Below, piece after piece: positions 8,996 through 18,223 of a stretch of DNA of 64,000 nucleotides (position 1 is its first letter; each line of letters begins with the position of its first letter). The stretch is from the NCBI GenBank assembly GCA_947631945.1, contig CANRNI010000001.1, positions 1-64,000 of the forward strand, given 5' to 3'. The notes below the pieces were generated by a model. It had not been told where the DNA came from, ran no database searches, and saw nothing but the letters and a program-made list of their open reading frames with translations. The stretch comes from an uncultured Clostridia bacterium. Lineage in GTDB: Bacteria; Bacillota; Clostridia; Oscillospirales; Acutalibacteraceae. A program made the position numbers and the translations under genes.

Positions 8996-9024
8996 TTATA
9001 TCATTTTTACATATTTATTACAAG
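8996..9024 (-). promoter_or_regulatory. Promoter of the yfhO-like gene
   Basis: On the minus strand: TTGTAA (9019-9024), a 17-bp spacer and TATAAT (8996-9001). Confidence 0.65.
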
Positions 9025-9101
9025 TTGTTATTTATAAGGATATATAAAATTCATGAATTGTACATAATTTGTAAATGTATAAGCGAAACGTTTAACAACT
9101 C

Positions 9102-9130
9102 TTGCATTTTGTATTTTAAAGTGATATAGT
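9102..9130 (+). promoter_or_regulatory. Promoter of the DUF554 gene
   Basis: TTGCAT at 9102-9107, a 17-bp spacer and TATAGT at 9125-9130. It diverges from the yfhO-like promoter. Confidence 0.6.
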
Positions 9131-9150
9131 TTTGTTTCGGAGTGATTGAA

Positions 9151-9885
9151 ATGATAGGATTGGGTACTGTTATAAACGCCGCGGCGATTATTATGGGCGG
9201 ACTTGTCGGAATGTTATTCGGCAAAAGAATCACCGAGAGATTTCAGACTGCTCTTACAAACGGAGTCGCGGTCTGCGTAATGTTTATAGGAATTTCCGGC
9301 GCGCTTGGGGAAATGTTCACGGTAAGGAACGGCAAATTGGAGAGCGGCGGCACAATGATGATGATAGGCTGTTTCGCCGTCGGCGCTGTTATAGGCGAGC
9401 TTATTAATATAGAAAAGCATATAGAGCGTTTCGGTGAATGGCTTAAAAGGAAAACCAAAAGCGATTCCGATTTGGGATTCGTAAACGGCTTCGTGACGTC
9501 TTCGCTTACCGTCTGCATAGGCGCTATGGCGGTCGTCGGCGCCATAAAGGACGGGATAGAACACGATTATTCCGTACTCGCGGCAAAGGCGGTGCTCGAC
9601 TTTATAATCATAGTAATAATGACGGCTTCAATGGGAAAGGGCTGTATATTCTCGGCAATCCCCGTAGCCGTATTTCAGGGGATTGTAACGCTCGCGGCGA
9701 GATTTATCGAGCCTGTAATGACAGAAACCGCTCTTTCATATCTTTCAATGACCGGCTCGATGCTCATTTTCTGTGTAGGCGTCAATCTCCTTTGGAGCAA
9801 AAAAATAAGGGTCGCGAATCTTCTGCCGACGATTTTTCTCGCTGTTTTATGGGCTTTTGCGGAAAAGTTGATACAAAATTCATAA
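9151..9885 (+). CDS. DUF554 (YdfK/YqgA-type) membrane protein
   Basis: A membrane protein of about 244 residues belonging to DUF554. It opens with GLGTVINAAAIIMGGLVGMLFG, the family's Gly/Ala-rich first helix, followed by about six further helices. ATG 9151 is preferred over GTG 9142 because GGAG (9139-9142) is correctly spaced for the former and overlaps the latter. The family's function is unsettled; a transporter-like or small-molecule channel role has been suggested. It is transcribed divergently from the yfhO-like gene. No terminator follows; the next promoter begins within 10 bp of the stop. Confidence 0.85.
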   Translation: MIGLGTVINAAAIIMGGLVGMLFGKRITERFQTALTNGVAVCVMFIGISGALGEMFTVRNGKLESGGTMMMIGCFAVGAVIGELINIEKHIERFGEWLKRKTKSDSDLGFVNGFVTSSLTVCIGAMAVVGAIKDGIEHDYSVLAAKAVLDFIIIVIMTASMGKGCIFSAIPVAVFQGIVTLAARFIEPVMTETALSYLSMTGSMLIFCVGVNLLWSKKIRVANLLPTIFLAVLWAFAEKLIQNS

Positions 9886-9893
9886 TTATAATA

Positions 9894-9922
9894 TTGACCG
9901 AATTTTATTTTTAATATATAAT
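9894..9922 (+). promoter_or_regulatory. Promoter of the secreted beta-propeller gene
   Basis: TTGACC at 9894-9899, a 17-bp spacer and TATAAT at 9917-9922. Confidence 0.75.
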
Positions 9923-9952
9923 GTTTTCTATCAATAATGAAAGGGTTTTTAT

Positions 9953-11482
9953 ATGAACGCTGTTTTAATGAAAATTTTATCGTTTTTCTCCGCATTTCTT
10001 ATGCTGTTTTTAAGTCCCGGAGGCGCTATAAGACAGCCTGCGAAATCTAAAAAATGTCCTGCGTTTTACGGTACGGCGGCTGTTTCCAATCCGCTTGAAA
10101 ATGTGAGCGTACCCCAGCACCCGTATCTTGCGAAAGAGGGAACCAACGGTATGCACGGTAACTCGTACAATACCGGAACATACGATTATTCGGGGCCTTT
10201 AGGAATAAATCCCGTTGTAAAATCCCGTTCTATGAACGTTTTCGGCGGCCTTGTCGCAACTCTTATGTTTGACAGCAAGGGCAGAATTATGTGCGTAAGC
10301 GGCAATGTCGTAGGCTTCAGACTTCTGCTTATCGACCCCGATACTCTCGAAATTCTCGCCGAAACAAGACTTCCGCAGAGAGCTTCAACAAAACAATTTT
10401 TCAAGACTTTTGATTTCAGCCTTATTTCAAGCGATACCTCGGGCGGAGCCTATTGCCATCTTCTCAGCGGCGACAGACCGATTATCGGCAATTCGGATAA
10501 CGTTGTGCAGATATTTAAAATCGACGAATCAAGCGGCAAACCCGAATGGGTCATAGAAAAGGAATACGATTTAAAGCCGTATCTTCCCGCAGATTCCTAT
10601 ATTACGGACGCAGTTCCCGATTTCGAGGGCAGAATTTGGTTTGTAACGCGTCCCGGTGAGGTAGGTTATATCGACCCGGATACGTCCGATGTGAAGCTTA
10701 TGAAGCTCGAAAATGAGGAAATCCAGAACAGTCTCGCGATTGCCGAGGACGGCGTGTATATCGTTTCAGATTACGCTATGTACCGTTTTGACGTCGATGA
10801 CGGCGGCAAGCCCGTGTACACATGGAGAACAGAGTATGACAGAGGAACGACGTTAAAGCCGGGCGCCATAAATCAGGGCAGCGGCACAACACCTTCGTGT
10901 CTCGACGTTCCTTGCGCGGACGGTTCTGTGCGCAAGCTTGTAGGCATTACCGATAACGCGGACGAAAGAGTAAATCTCGTCGTATATGACCGCATTACGG
11001 GTGAAGCGATAGTTACTCAGCCTCTTTTTGAAAAGGGACACAGCGTAAGCGAAAACAGCCTTATAGCTCACGGACGCTCTTTTATAGTTGAGAATAACTA
11101 TTCCGATACGGGCGCGGGCTTCCTTGAGAAGAATCCGACGAGTTATCCCGGAGTTACAAGGTTTGATATGAACGAGGACTGCACAGGCGGCAGCGTCGTA
11201 TGGGAGATTCAGGAAGCATCGGCAACCGTTGTTCCGAAGCTCTCGACCGGCAACGGACTTGTTTACCTCTATACTCGCGTTCAAAATGACGATATTCCCA
11301 AAAATACGGTAGCATGGTACTTCACGGCTGTCGATTTTGAGACAGGAGAGACCGTTTATAAAGTATTTACGGGAACAGGCAGAAACTGGAACAACAGCTA
11401 CGGTCCCATCACAATAGGTCCCAACGGCACGGCTTACGTCGGCGTATTTAACGGACTTATATCAATAAGCGATACACAATGA
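9953..11482 (+). CDS. Secreted beta-propeller protein of unknown function
   Basis: A 509-residue protein with an N-terminal hydrophobic export segment (about residues 5-25, with no lipobox Cys). The rest consists of repeated four-stranded blade-like units with Gly-Asp turns, such as FDSKGRIMCVSG, PDFEGRIWFVTRPGEVGYIDPDT and IGPNGTAYVGVFNGLI. These resemble PQQ-like or SMP-30-type propellers. No catalytic residues can be assigned and I do not recognise a named family. It has its own promoter, and a GC-rich inverted repeat follows. Secretion with extracellular ligand or enzyme-scaffold function is inferred only. Confidence 0.7.
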   Translation: MNAVLMKILSFFSAFLMLFLSPGGAIRQPAKSKKCPAFYGTAAVSNPLENVSVPQHPYLAKEGTNGMHGNSYNTGTYDYSGPLGINPVVKSRSMNVFGGLVATLMFDSKGRIMCVSGNVVGFRLLLIDPDTLEILAETRLPQRASTKQFFKTFDFSLISSDTSGGAYCHLLSGDRPIIGNSDNVVQIFKIDESSGKPEWVIEKEYDLKPYLPADSYITDAVPDFEGRIWFVTRPGEVGYIDPDTSDVKLMKLENEEIQNSLAIAEDGVYIVSDYAMYRFDVDDGGKPVYTWRTEYDRGTTLKPGAINQGSGTTPSCLDVPCADGSVRKLVGITDNADERVNLVVYDRITGEAIVTQPLFEKGHSVSENSLIAHGRSFIVENNYSDTGAGFLEKNPTSYPGVTRFDMNEDCTGGSVVWEIQEASATVVPKLSTGNGLVYLYTRVQNDDIPKNTVAWYFTAVDFETGETVYKVFTGTGRNWNNSYGPITIGPNGTAYVGVFNGLISISDTQ

Positions 11483-11511
11483 TTGTGAAAGCTGACCTAT
11501 CCGAGCCATTT

Positions 11512-11545
11512 CCCTTCGCACAAACCCGTAGGCTTGTGCGAAGGG
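11512..11545. terminator. Strong inverted repeat after the beta-propeller gene
   Basis: Perfect 12-bp arms CCCTTCGCACAA / TTGTGCGAAGGG with a 10-nt loop, followed by TGTATTTCG. The U-tract is poor, but this is the only terminator candidate here. The rest of 11546-11735 shows no gene. Confidence 0.6.
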
Positions 11546-11750
11546 TGTATTTCGCTCTAAAGTACCGAGAGCTTATTTCCCGTAGGAAAAGCAATTGATT
11601 ATTCAGATGAAAAGATTTCCTTTGTTTAGGCTAATAGGGGCAAAAACAGGGAAAAATACATAAGGTTTGAGCATTTAACAAGCGAAACGCCTTGAAATTT
11701 CAGGGTTTTCAGAGGAAAACAAAGATAAATCGGATTTGGAAAGGTAAAAT

Positions 11751-12266
11751 ATGCAAATGAAAACGGTAATTGTCTTACCCTATGATCCAAAATGGAAAAC
11801 TGATTTTGAAAACATAAAACGAGAGCTTGCAAGTGCGATAGGCGATTTAGCGATTCGTATAGAACATGTTGGAAGTACTTCGGTGGAAGGGCTTTCCGCA
11901 AAACCGATCATTGATATTGATATTGTTATCAAAGACTATTCGGTTTTTAACTGTTTGGTAGACAGATTAAAAAATATTGGGTATTTTCATGAAGGAAATC
12001 TGGGAATTAAGGACAGAGAAGCCTTTAAATACTTTGATAAGCCGTATTTACAGACGCATCATTTATATGTATGTCCGCAGAATTCGGGGGAGTTGCTGCG
12101 TCATATCACATTTCGAGATTTCCTTAGAAAGAATCCTGATGCAGTAAAAAAATATAGTAAGGTTAAGGAAGAAGCTGCAAAACTTTTCCCGAATGATATA
12201 GAAAAATATATTGAGTACAAATCGCCTTGTATAGAAGAATTGTATTCATTGTGTGGCTTGCTCTAA
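11751..12266 (+). CDS. GrpB family protein (UPF0157 nucleotidyltransferase superfamily)
   Basis: A 171-residue protein of the GrpB/UPF0157 family, a nucleotidyltransferase-fold group. The core motif EHVGSTSVEGLSAKPIIDIDI contains the GST/S loop and the acidic pair of the fold, and HHLYVCP and HITFRDFLR are the usual C-terminal blocks. Biochemical function is unknown; related proteins have been linked to nucleotide or CoA metabolism. Two ATGs (11751, 11757) follow GGAAAGG. Base composition looks more A+T-rich than flanking genes, which would suit acquisition by transfer. It is not obviously part of an operon. Confidence 0.9.
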   Translation: MQMKTVIVLPYDPKWKTDFENIKRELASAIGDLAIRIEHVGSTSVEGLSAKPIIDIDIVIKDYSVFNCLVDRLKNIGYFHEGNLGIKDREAFKYFDKPYLQTHHLYVCPQNSGELLRHITFRDFLRKNPDAVKKYSKVKEEAAKLFPNDIEKYIEYKSPCIEELYSLCGLL

Positions 12267-12351
12267 CTCCCTGTGTTCCCGTTTGTCGGGGAGCCGCAAA
12301 CCCGCATAAGATATTCCGTTTGTGCAGAAACTGTATCGCATGGTGATTAAT

Positions 12352-12975
12352 ATGCTTGATAAGTCAATACCGTATAAGAATATCTTTATGGAGATATTTC
12401 CCGAAAAGATAAGCGATATAAAGGAACCGTGCCTGCCCGAGGGCTTTTCATTCCGTCTTTTCAAAAACGGAGATGAAAAATACTGGGCGGATATCGAGAC
12501 CTCCGTACTTGAATTTGATTCCGAACGCGAAGCGGAAAGCTATTTTAAAGAAAACTATCTTCCATTTAAGGATTATCTTAAAGAGCGCTGCCTGTTCGTT
12601 ATAAATTCCAAAGGAATACCTGTCGCGACGGCGACGGCGTGGTTCGTAAACGGCTCTAAAGGCTATCAGCCGTCGTTGCATTGGGTCGCTGTAAAGCCCG
12701 ATTATCAGGGCTTGGGGCTGGGTAAAGCGGTAACAGAGAAAGCGTTAAAAATTTTTTCGGAGAAGGACAGCGGCAGAAGCGTAATGCTGCATACTCAGAC
12801 ATGGAGCCATAAAGCCGTTAAGCTTTACGGCAAGCTCGGATTTGTTATGCTAAGCGATAAAGACGCGCCCGCGCGAAGTACCTATATAGGTTTTGAACTT
12901 CAAAATAACGATTATTACGAAGCATTGGAAATTCTTGACAAAGTTTACGAACGTAATAATACGGTAAATGTTTGA
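12352..12975 (+). CDS. GNAT family N-acetyltransferase
   Basis: An acetyltransferase of about 207 residues with a GCN5-related fold in its C-terminal two thirds. Motif A reads HWVAVKPDYQGLGLGKAVTEKAL, containing the Q/R-x-x-G-x-G/A loop that holds acetyl-CoA pyrophosphate. It is followed by HTQTWSHKAVKLYGKLGF, the usual motif B. Starts at 12322 (GTG), 12340 and 12352 (ATG) are all in frame. I place the start at 12352 because homology-like sequence begins after it, but the RBS is poor for every choice. The acceptor substrate is unknown. Confidence 0.85.
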   Translation: MLDKSIPYKNIFMEIFPEKISDIKEPCLPEGFSFRLFKNGDEKYWADIETSVLEFDSEREAESYFKENYLPFKDYLKERCLFVINSKGIPVATATAWFVNGSKGYQPSLHWVAVKPDYQGLGLGKAVTEKALKIFSEKDSGRSVMLHTQTWSHKAVKLYGKLGFVMLSDKDAPARSTYIGFELQNNDYYEALEILDKVYERNNTVNV

Positions 12976-13056
12976 CGACTGCATTACCAAAAAATAATGA
13001 GGTAAAAAGAAAATCAACACATACAAAAATAAACATTATAAAATGTATACAAATTA

Positions 13057-13085
13057 TTGATTTTTTTGCCGTTATATTGTATACT
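13057..13085 (+). promoter_or_regulatory. Promoter of the alpha/beta hydrolase gene
   Basis: TTGATT at 13057-13062, a 17-bp spacer and TATACT at 13080-13085, closely followed by AAGGAGG and ATG 13108. Confidence 0.6.
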
Positions 13086-13107
13086 TTCGGTATAAGGAGG
13101 TAGCATA

Positions 13108-14058
13108 ATGGGAAAGGCAATAGGTACGCTTATAAAAGCCGCTGCAGCAGGTACGGCTGTATATCTGACATTGGGCGGTCTTACTTATGAGCGTGTTTTA
13201 AACAGAAGATTTACAAATCAGAATAACGACGCGAGACATTTGAGCGACGAGCTTTATAAGTATTACGGCTCTCCCGAGGAACAGATGGACGCAGACGCAT
13301 GGTTTGTAGCAATGCGGCCGGAGGATACGGCAGTTGTTAATACCTCGGGAAAAACGATGCACAGCAATATTTTTAAGCAGAAAGAGTATACCCAAAAATG
13401 GGCGGTTGTGCTTCACGGATATACAAGCTGTCCGAGGGGTATGGCCGAACAGTGCCGGTATTTCTATAAGAAGGGCTTCAACGTTTTGGCTCCCACGCTC
13501 AGAAGCTTCGGCGATGATAACCAGAAATACTGCTCTATGGGCTATAAGGATAAGGATTATGTAGTGGATTGGGTCGATTACATAACAGATATGGATTCCA
13601 AGGCGGAAATCGTAATTCTCGGTGTTTCAATGGGAAGCGCGACCACAATGCTTGTAACGGGGGAGGAAAGACTTGCCGATAACGTAAAGTGCGCGGTTGC
13701 CGACTGCGGCTATACTTCGGCATGGGACGAATTTGCGTCCGAGATAACAAATCATTATCATTTGCATAAATTCCCGGTTCTTTATGCCGCAAATACCGTT
13801 TCAAAGCTTAGAGGCAACTTTGATTTTAAAAAATGCTCGCCCATTGAGGCTGTAGCGAGGTCTAAAACTCCCACGCTTTTTATTCACGGGGAAAAAGACG
13901 ATTTTGTGCCTTATTGGATGATGGATAAGCTTTTTAACGCCTGTACCGCCGAAAAAGAAAAGCTGTCGGTACCCGATGCGTATCATGCGGAATCATGCAG
14001 CGTACATCCCGAGCTTTACTATCCGGCTATCGACAAGTTTATTGCTAAGTATATTTGA
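13108..14058 (+). CDS. Membrane-anchored alpha/beta hydrolase (YqkD-like)
   Basis: A 316-residue serine hydrolase with an N-terminal hydrophobic anchor (residues 5-25). The catalytic triad is visible: nucleophile Ser in GVSMGS, Asp in GEKDDFVP and His in DAYHAES near the C-terminus. The oxyanion strand VVLHGYTSC precedes the lid-like region. Lengths and motifs match Bacillus YqkD-type esterase/peptidase-like hydrolases of unknown substrate. It has a near-perfect RBS (AAGGAGG), its own promoter and its own terminator, so it is probably monocistronic. Confidence 0.88.
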   Translation: MGKAIGTLIKAAAAGTAVYLTLGGLTYERVLNRRFTNQNNDARHLSDELYKYYGSPEEQMDADAWFVAMRPEDTAVVNTSGKTMHSNIFKQKEYTQKWAVVLHGYTSCPRGMAEQCRYFYKKGFNVLAPTLRSFGDDNQKYCSMGYKDKDYVVDWVDYITDMDSKAEIVILGVSMGSATTMLVTGEERLADNVKCAVADCGYTSAWDEFASEITNHYHLHKFPVLYAANTVSKLRGNFDFKKCSPIEAVARSKTPTLFIHGEKDDFVPYWMMDKLFNACTAEKEKLSVPDAYHAESCSVHPELYYPAIDKFIAKYI

Positions 14059-14069
14059 TTTCGATTTAA

Positions 14070-14102
14070 AATAACCGCCGAGCTTTTTCGGCGGTTATTT
14101 TG
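14070..14102 (+). terminator. Rho-independent terminator after the hydrolase
   Basis: ATAACCGCCGA / TCGGCGGTTAT hairpin followed by TTTTG. The symmetric A-rich 5' flank may also terminate the leftward gene that ends at 14170. Confidence 0.88.
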
Positions 14103-14169
14103 TCGCAGTATGCAGGCATTATTGTATGATTCGCATATCAAATTTATCAATGCTTATTTGTTTATTGTT

Positions 14170-15411
14170 TCATATGTTTAATATATTAAAATTGCCGATA
14201 AGCCACCTTGTCATTTTCAGATTAACGCCGAAAATATCGCTGTACTTTTCCTGTTCCGAAAAATATTTTACGCAGATTAGCTGATTCGCGATAACAACAT
14301 AAGGTACGGCCTTTTTCTCGTTTTCCGTAAGCTTCGCTATTCTGTCATATCCCGTGATTATTTTCTTGTAAATGCCGATCCATTTTTCTTTTTCGTCTAT
14401 ATGTTCGGATAAAACGGCTGTTGCCGCATAACACGGGTCGTAAATTCTGACGTTTTTCTCTGTTAAATCAAAATCGACAAAACCGAATTTATCGCCGCAT
14501 TTTATTATGTTGGACGGATTCGGGTCGCGGTGGACTATCTGTCGCGGCAATGCGCCGTAAAGCTGTTCAAAATCGTTTATGAATTTATCAAGGAACGGCT
14601 TCTCCGCTGAAAAATAATCCTTTGTTCCCGGCAGAGCCCAATTTTTTAACGCCGCAAGCAAGTTGTTGTCGTTGAAGCTTTCGCTGTTGAGCTTCGCAAG
14701 AGCAATGTGCAGATTTCCTATGCTTTCGCCGATTGCTTCGGCGTTATTTTCGTCCGCCGTTATCGGTTCGCCGTCAATTCGGTTCATAAGACACGAATAA
14801 ATTTCACCGCTTTGCACATATTCGCGTCCGTCGGCGGTCGGAACAGGCGATACAGCCATTATTCCCGACTTTTCAAGCTCCTTTGAAATAAAAATCTGAT
14901 TTTTCAGCGCTGATAAATTTTCGGTAAATTTTATTACGTATTTGTCCCCGACAAAAAACGCGTTTTCCGACCGTGTATCGGATATTTTTTCATTTTGCAA
15001 GTTCCGGTCGGCAAGCGTCAGCGACACTTTTTTGTGTGTAATCATTATATGATTCTCCTTTGTCAAATCAATTTTGCAGGGCTTTTTAACCCTTGAGTTT
15101 TTTATGAAAGCCGTAGGAGAACACCCAAATTCGCGCCTGAACGCCTTGAAAAATCCCGAATAAGTATCGAAGCCGTAATCTAACGACACGTCGGCAATTT
15201 TCACGCCGAGGCTGATTTCATATACAGCACCGAGAAGTCTGCGCTTTACCACATACTGCATAACGGGCATACCGACGAGCGACGAAAACACTCTGTAATA
15301 ATGCCAAAGTGAAAATCCCGCAGAGTCGGCAAGCTCCCGAGGTTCTATATCGGTTTTCAGGTTGTTTTCAATATAATCTATGCTGTTTTGAATGATTTCG
15401 CGGTTATCCAT
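14170..15411 (-). CDS. AraC-type HTH fused to an aminoglycoside-phosphotransferase-like kinase
   Basis: A 413-residue two-domain protein. Residues 1-105 form an AraC/XylS double helix-turn-helix (LADSAGFSLWHYYRVFSSL, then GFDTYSGFFKAFRREFGCSP). Residues about 145-400 are an APH/choline-kinase-like fold with Lys161 in YVIKF, the catalytic loop HRDPNPSN (294-301, fitting HxDxxxxN) and the metal-binding DFD (313-315). Both active-site motifs are intact. The domains are joined by about 40 residues. An enzyme-regulator fusion could sense or modify a small molecule and control its own expression; the substrate is unknown. It is monocistronic on the minus strand. Confidence 0.85.
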   Translation of the reverse strand: MDNREIIQNSIDYIENNLKTDIEPRELADSAGFSLWHYYRVFSSLVGMPVMQYVVKRRLLGAVYEISLGVKIADVSLDYGFDTYSGFFKAFRREFGCSPTAFIKNSRVKKPCKIDLTKENHIMITHKKVSLTLADRNLQNEKISDTRSENAFFVGDKYVIKFTENLSALKNQIFISKELEKSGIMAVSPVPTADGREYVQSGEIYSCLMNRIDGEPITADENNAEAIGESIGNLHIALAKLNSESFNDNNLLAALKNWALPGTKDYFSAEKPFLDKFINDFEQLYGALPRQIVHRDPNPSNIIKCGDKFGFVDFDLTEKNVRIYDPCYAATAVLSEHIDEKEKWIGIYKKIITGYDRIAKLTENEKKAVPYVVIANQLICVKYFSEQEKYSDIFGVNLKMTRWLIGNFNILNI

Positions 15412-15536
15412 AGGCTTTCCTCTTTTCCGCTTGCAAGCTGTATATATATTAACACGTTTTTTTACAAAAACATTGCCTGTATTGCTATGTACTAAAAACG
15501 GACGGAAAATCCGCCCGTTTTGCTATGCCCGTTTTG

Positions 15537-16631
15537 TTATGGTAGGTATTTATAATTTTTTTCCATAAAGCGTTTGGGAGTTTTTCCGAAATTTACTTCC
15601 TCTATCGCTTTAATTATATCGTCTTTTCTGTTTATCCAATCGGGCGTATCACATATTACGTCATTTAGGTCATACGGACCGTTTCTGAAATGTCCTACGC
15701 ATACGCCGTGAAATTCGCCGTCAATCAATAAATACTGGAGCGGTTCATGGTCATATTTGAGTTTATCAATAAGCGGTTTGAATTTTTCTTTTAAAACATT
15801 CTCGTTTGATTTATATAAAAAATCATTGCGGTGCATGGCATAAACAAAATGCAAAGATTCAGGCTCGTAATTCGCTAATATTTTTTCATCTGATTTAAGT
15901 ATATAGCCGCCGCAGGTTTCGGAAAGTATATTTTCATAAAGCAATTCGGAAATCGCATTTTTTATGTCTTTTTCCGGCAGTCTGTAAAACGATTTCGCCA
16001 TTGCCGTATCAAACAGTATGTGTCTGTAAGCAAATCTGAGGAGTATTATTTTCAGCGCTTCAATACGCGTATATTTTTCAAAATCAGCTTTAGGGAATAT
16101 CTCACCGAAACGGTACCAGCCCCTGTCCCATTCGCCGTTATATTGATCCTCGTAAATAAGGAATGCTTCCTGCAATCGGTGAAGGACGGGTGTTATCTCT
16201 TTTACGAGCATTCCCGTTTCTTCCTTTATCTGCTGAATATTGAACGGTCCCTCACGCTCTATAATATCTAATATATATAGCTGTTTTTCAGTCGGTTTTA
16301 CAAGAGGCTTTCTGTATAGAGCCGCGAACAATTCTAAATCTTCGGGTACTATCCAACCGAGATTTCCTCCCGCGAATCTGCCTTTTATAAGTCCGCGCTC
16401 AGACTGACGCCGGCGGTTAAACTCAATATCGTCAAAGGAAGCACGGAAGGAAAGTACGGGCGGTTTTCCGAAGCCGTTCCAATATACGCTCTGCCCCGGC
16501 TGTAAATCGCGGTAAAGCTCTGTATATTCTTTTTTATCTGCTCCGCCGCATAAAAACTGTCTTTTCATTCTAAGAGAGATAATTTTTCTGAAGTCCATTG
16601 TAATTTGCGGCCGCACGCAGAAAAACGTCAT
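15537..16631 (-). CDS. Winged-helix DNA-binding protein, HTH_42/AlkZ-related
   Basis: A protein of up to 364 residues resembling the winged-helix DNA-binding domain family that includes AlkZ/YcaQ DNA glycosylases. It has internal winged-helix units (EREGPFNIQQIKEETGMLVKEITPVLHRLQ) and a C-terminal beta-rich part. I cannot find the catalytic QxQ motif of true AlkZ, so glycosylase activity is not claimed. ATG 16631 lies inside a terminator hairpin, so the real start may be the ATG at 16598. Neither has a good RBS. It lies downstream of the aldehyde dehydrogenase gene on the same strand, separated from it by that hairpin. Confidence 0.65.
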   Translation of the reverse strand: MTFFCVRPQITMDFRKIISLRMKRQFLCGGADKKEYTELYRDLQPGQSVYWNGFGKPPVLSFRASFDDIEFNRRRQSERGLIKGRFAGGNLGWIVPEDLELFAALYRKPLVKPTEKQLYILDIIEREGPFNIQQIKEETGMLVKEITPVLHRLQEAFLIYEDQYNGEWDRGWYRFGEIFPKADFEKYTRIEALKIILLRFAYRHILFDTAMAKSFYRLPEKDIKNAISELLYENILSETCGGYILKSDEKILANYEPESLHFVYAMHRNDFLYKSNENVLKEKFKPLIDKLKYDHEPLQYLLIDGEFHGVCVGHFRNGPYDLNDVICDTPDWINRKDDIIKAIEEVNFGKTPKRFMEKNYKYLP

Positions 16632-16648
16632 GTAAAAACGACGTTTTG
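16619..16648 (-). terminator. Terminator after the aldehyde dehydrogenase gene
   Basis: On the minus strand AAACGTC / GACGTTT arms followed by TTTTTC. It overlaps the most upstream candidate start of the next gene. Confidence 0.55.
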
Positions 16649-16674
16649 TCAGTATACGGTTTATCCTTTCATAT

Positions 16675-18048
16675 TTATCTTACAAAAATATGCATCAAAA
16701 GCTTGCCGAATCCGCTCGTGTACGGCTGATAGCGCACCGGAATATCAAGCCATGTCATTTTATCCATAATGCCCTTTGTGTGAGAGAAAACGTCAAAGCC
16801 GTCCTTGCCGTGATATGCTCCCATTCCGCTTTCTCCTACGCCGCCGAAACCGAGCTTCGATGTGGCAAGGTGAGTTATGGTGTCGTTGACGCACCCGCCG
16901 CCATAAGCGCAGCGTTCCGTTATCTCGCGGATATTCCTGCGGCTCTCAGAAAAGATATAAAGTGCGAGCGGCTTTTGCTTATTGGCAAGCACAGTAAATA
17001 TGTCCTCAAATTTATCGTAAGTGAGTACAGGCAGAACAGGCCCGAATATCTCTTCCTGCATTATCTTGTCCGACCATGTTACGTTATCCAATACTGTCGG
17101 AGCTATTTGCAGAGTTTCTTCATTCGCGTTGCCGCCGATTACAATTTTGTTGTCGTCAATCAAACCGAGGATTCTGTCAAAATGCTTTTTATTAATAATT
17201 TTACCATAATCGGGATTTCCGAAAGGATTTTCTCCGTATTGTTTTTTGATTTGGGCTTTAAGCTCTTTTACAAAATCGTCTTTAACGGAACGCTCGCACA
17301 AAATATAATCCGGCGCGACGCAGGTCTGTCCGCAATTGAGAAATTTTCCGAATACTATGCGCCTTGCCGCAAGTTTAAGTTTCGCGGTGCTGTCAATAAT
17401 GCATGGACTTTTCCCTCCCAGCTCCAGAACTGTCGGAGTGAGAGTTTCGGCAGTATGGCGAAGCACCTCTTTGCCTGTATTTTGGCTGCCTGTAAAGAAT
17501 ATCATATCGAATTTCATATCGAGTAGATTCGCGTTTTCCTCTCTGCCGCCGTGAACTACCGCTATATATTCTTCGGGAAAACATTCCGATATGATTTTTT
17601 CAATAATTCTGCTTGTTGCGGGGGAATACGCGCTCGGCTTGATAATCGCCGTATTGCCGGCCGCGATAGCATCGACAAGAGGGTCTACGGAGAGTAAGAA
17701 AGGATAGTTCCACGGACTTATAATCAGGACATTGCCGAGCGGAGAGGGCTTTCTGTAGCTGATTGAAGCAAACTGCTGAAGCGGAGTATGAACGTAGCGG
17801 CGCGAGGCAAATTGGCGGGTATGCCGCAGCATGAAATTCAGTTCGCAGGTTACCGGGCCCGTTTCACTCATAAAGCTTTCATAACTGCTTTTTCCCAAAT
17901 CTTCTTTAAGGGCGGCGGTTATTTCGGAATCGTATTTTTTTACAGCGCTTTTAAGCTTGTCCAGCATTTCCAGACGGAATTTTACCGGCAGGGTAGCGCC
18001 GCTTTGAAAGTATTTTCTCTGTTTTTCCAAGATTTTATTTGCGTCCAT
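16675..18048 (-). CDS. NAD(P)-dependent aldehyde dehydrogenase, ALDH3-like
   Basis: A 457-residue aldehyde dehydrogenase that oxidises aldehydes to acids. The catalytic Cys lies in FLNCGQTCVAPDY and the general-base Glu in LELGGKSP; FFTGSQNTGK is the cofactor loop and NYPFLL the oxyanion Asn region. Length and the KEDLGKSSYES..E region match class 3 (fatty/aromatic aldehyde) enzymes. The C-terminus (TSGFGKLLMHIFVR) is hydrophobic, as in membrane-associated ALDH3 forms. AGGAGA precedes the ATG. The immediate substrate is unknown; no metabolic partners are adjacent. Confidence 0.92.
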   Translation of the reverse strand: MDANKILEKQRKYFQSGATLPVKFRLEMLDKLKSAVKKYDSEITAALKEDLGKSSYESFMSETGPVTCELNFMLRHTRQFASRRYVHTPLQQFASISYRKPSPLGNVLIISPWNYPFLLSVDPLVDAIAAGNTAIIKPSAYSPATSRIIEKIISECFPEEYIAVVHGGREENANLLDMKFDMIFFTGSQNTGKEVLRHTAETLTPTVLELGGKSPCIIDSTAKLKLAARRIVFGKFLNCGQTCVAPDYILCERSVKDDFVKELKAQIKKQYGENPFGNPDYGKIINKKHFDRILGLIDDNKIVIGGNANEETLQIAPTVLDNVTWSDKIMQEEIFGPVLPVLTYDKFEDIFTVLANKQKPLALYIFSESRRNIREITERCAYGGGCVNDTITHLATSKLGFGGVGESGMGAYHGKDGFDVFSHTKGIMDKMTWLDIPVRYQPYTSGFGKLLMHIFVR

Positions 18049-18223
18049 AAGAATCTCCTATCCGCTAAACGGCAATAAAAAAAGTAAAGCGTTAAAATTA
18101 TAGGCTGCAATATACCTATCATTTATATTATAGCAGATATTATGTTAATTTGTCGTTAAAAATATGTGTTATTTTTTATAAAAAGAAATAACATATTTTC
18201 GTGATTTGCTCGGTCAAAATTAA

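Noticed and set aside
16690-17526. 278-codon plus-strand ORF opposite the aldehyde dehydrogenase
   Set aside because: Antisense to a gene with all catalytic motifs; no RBS.
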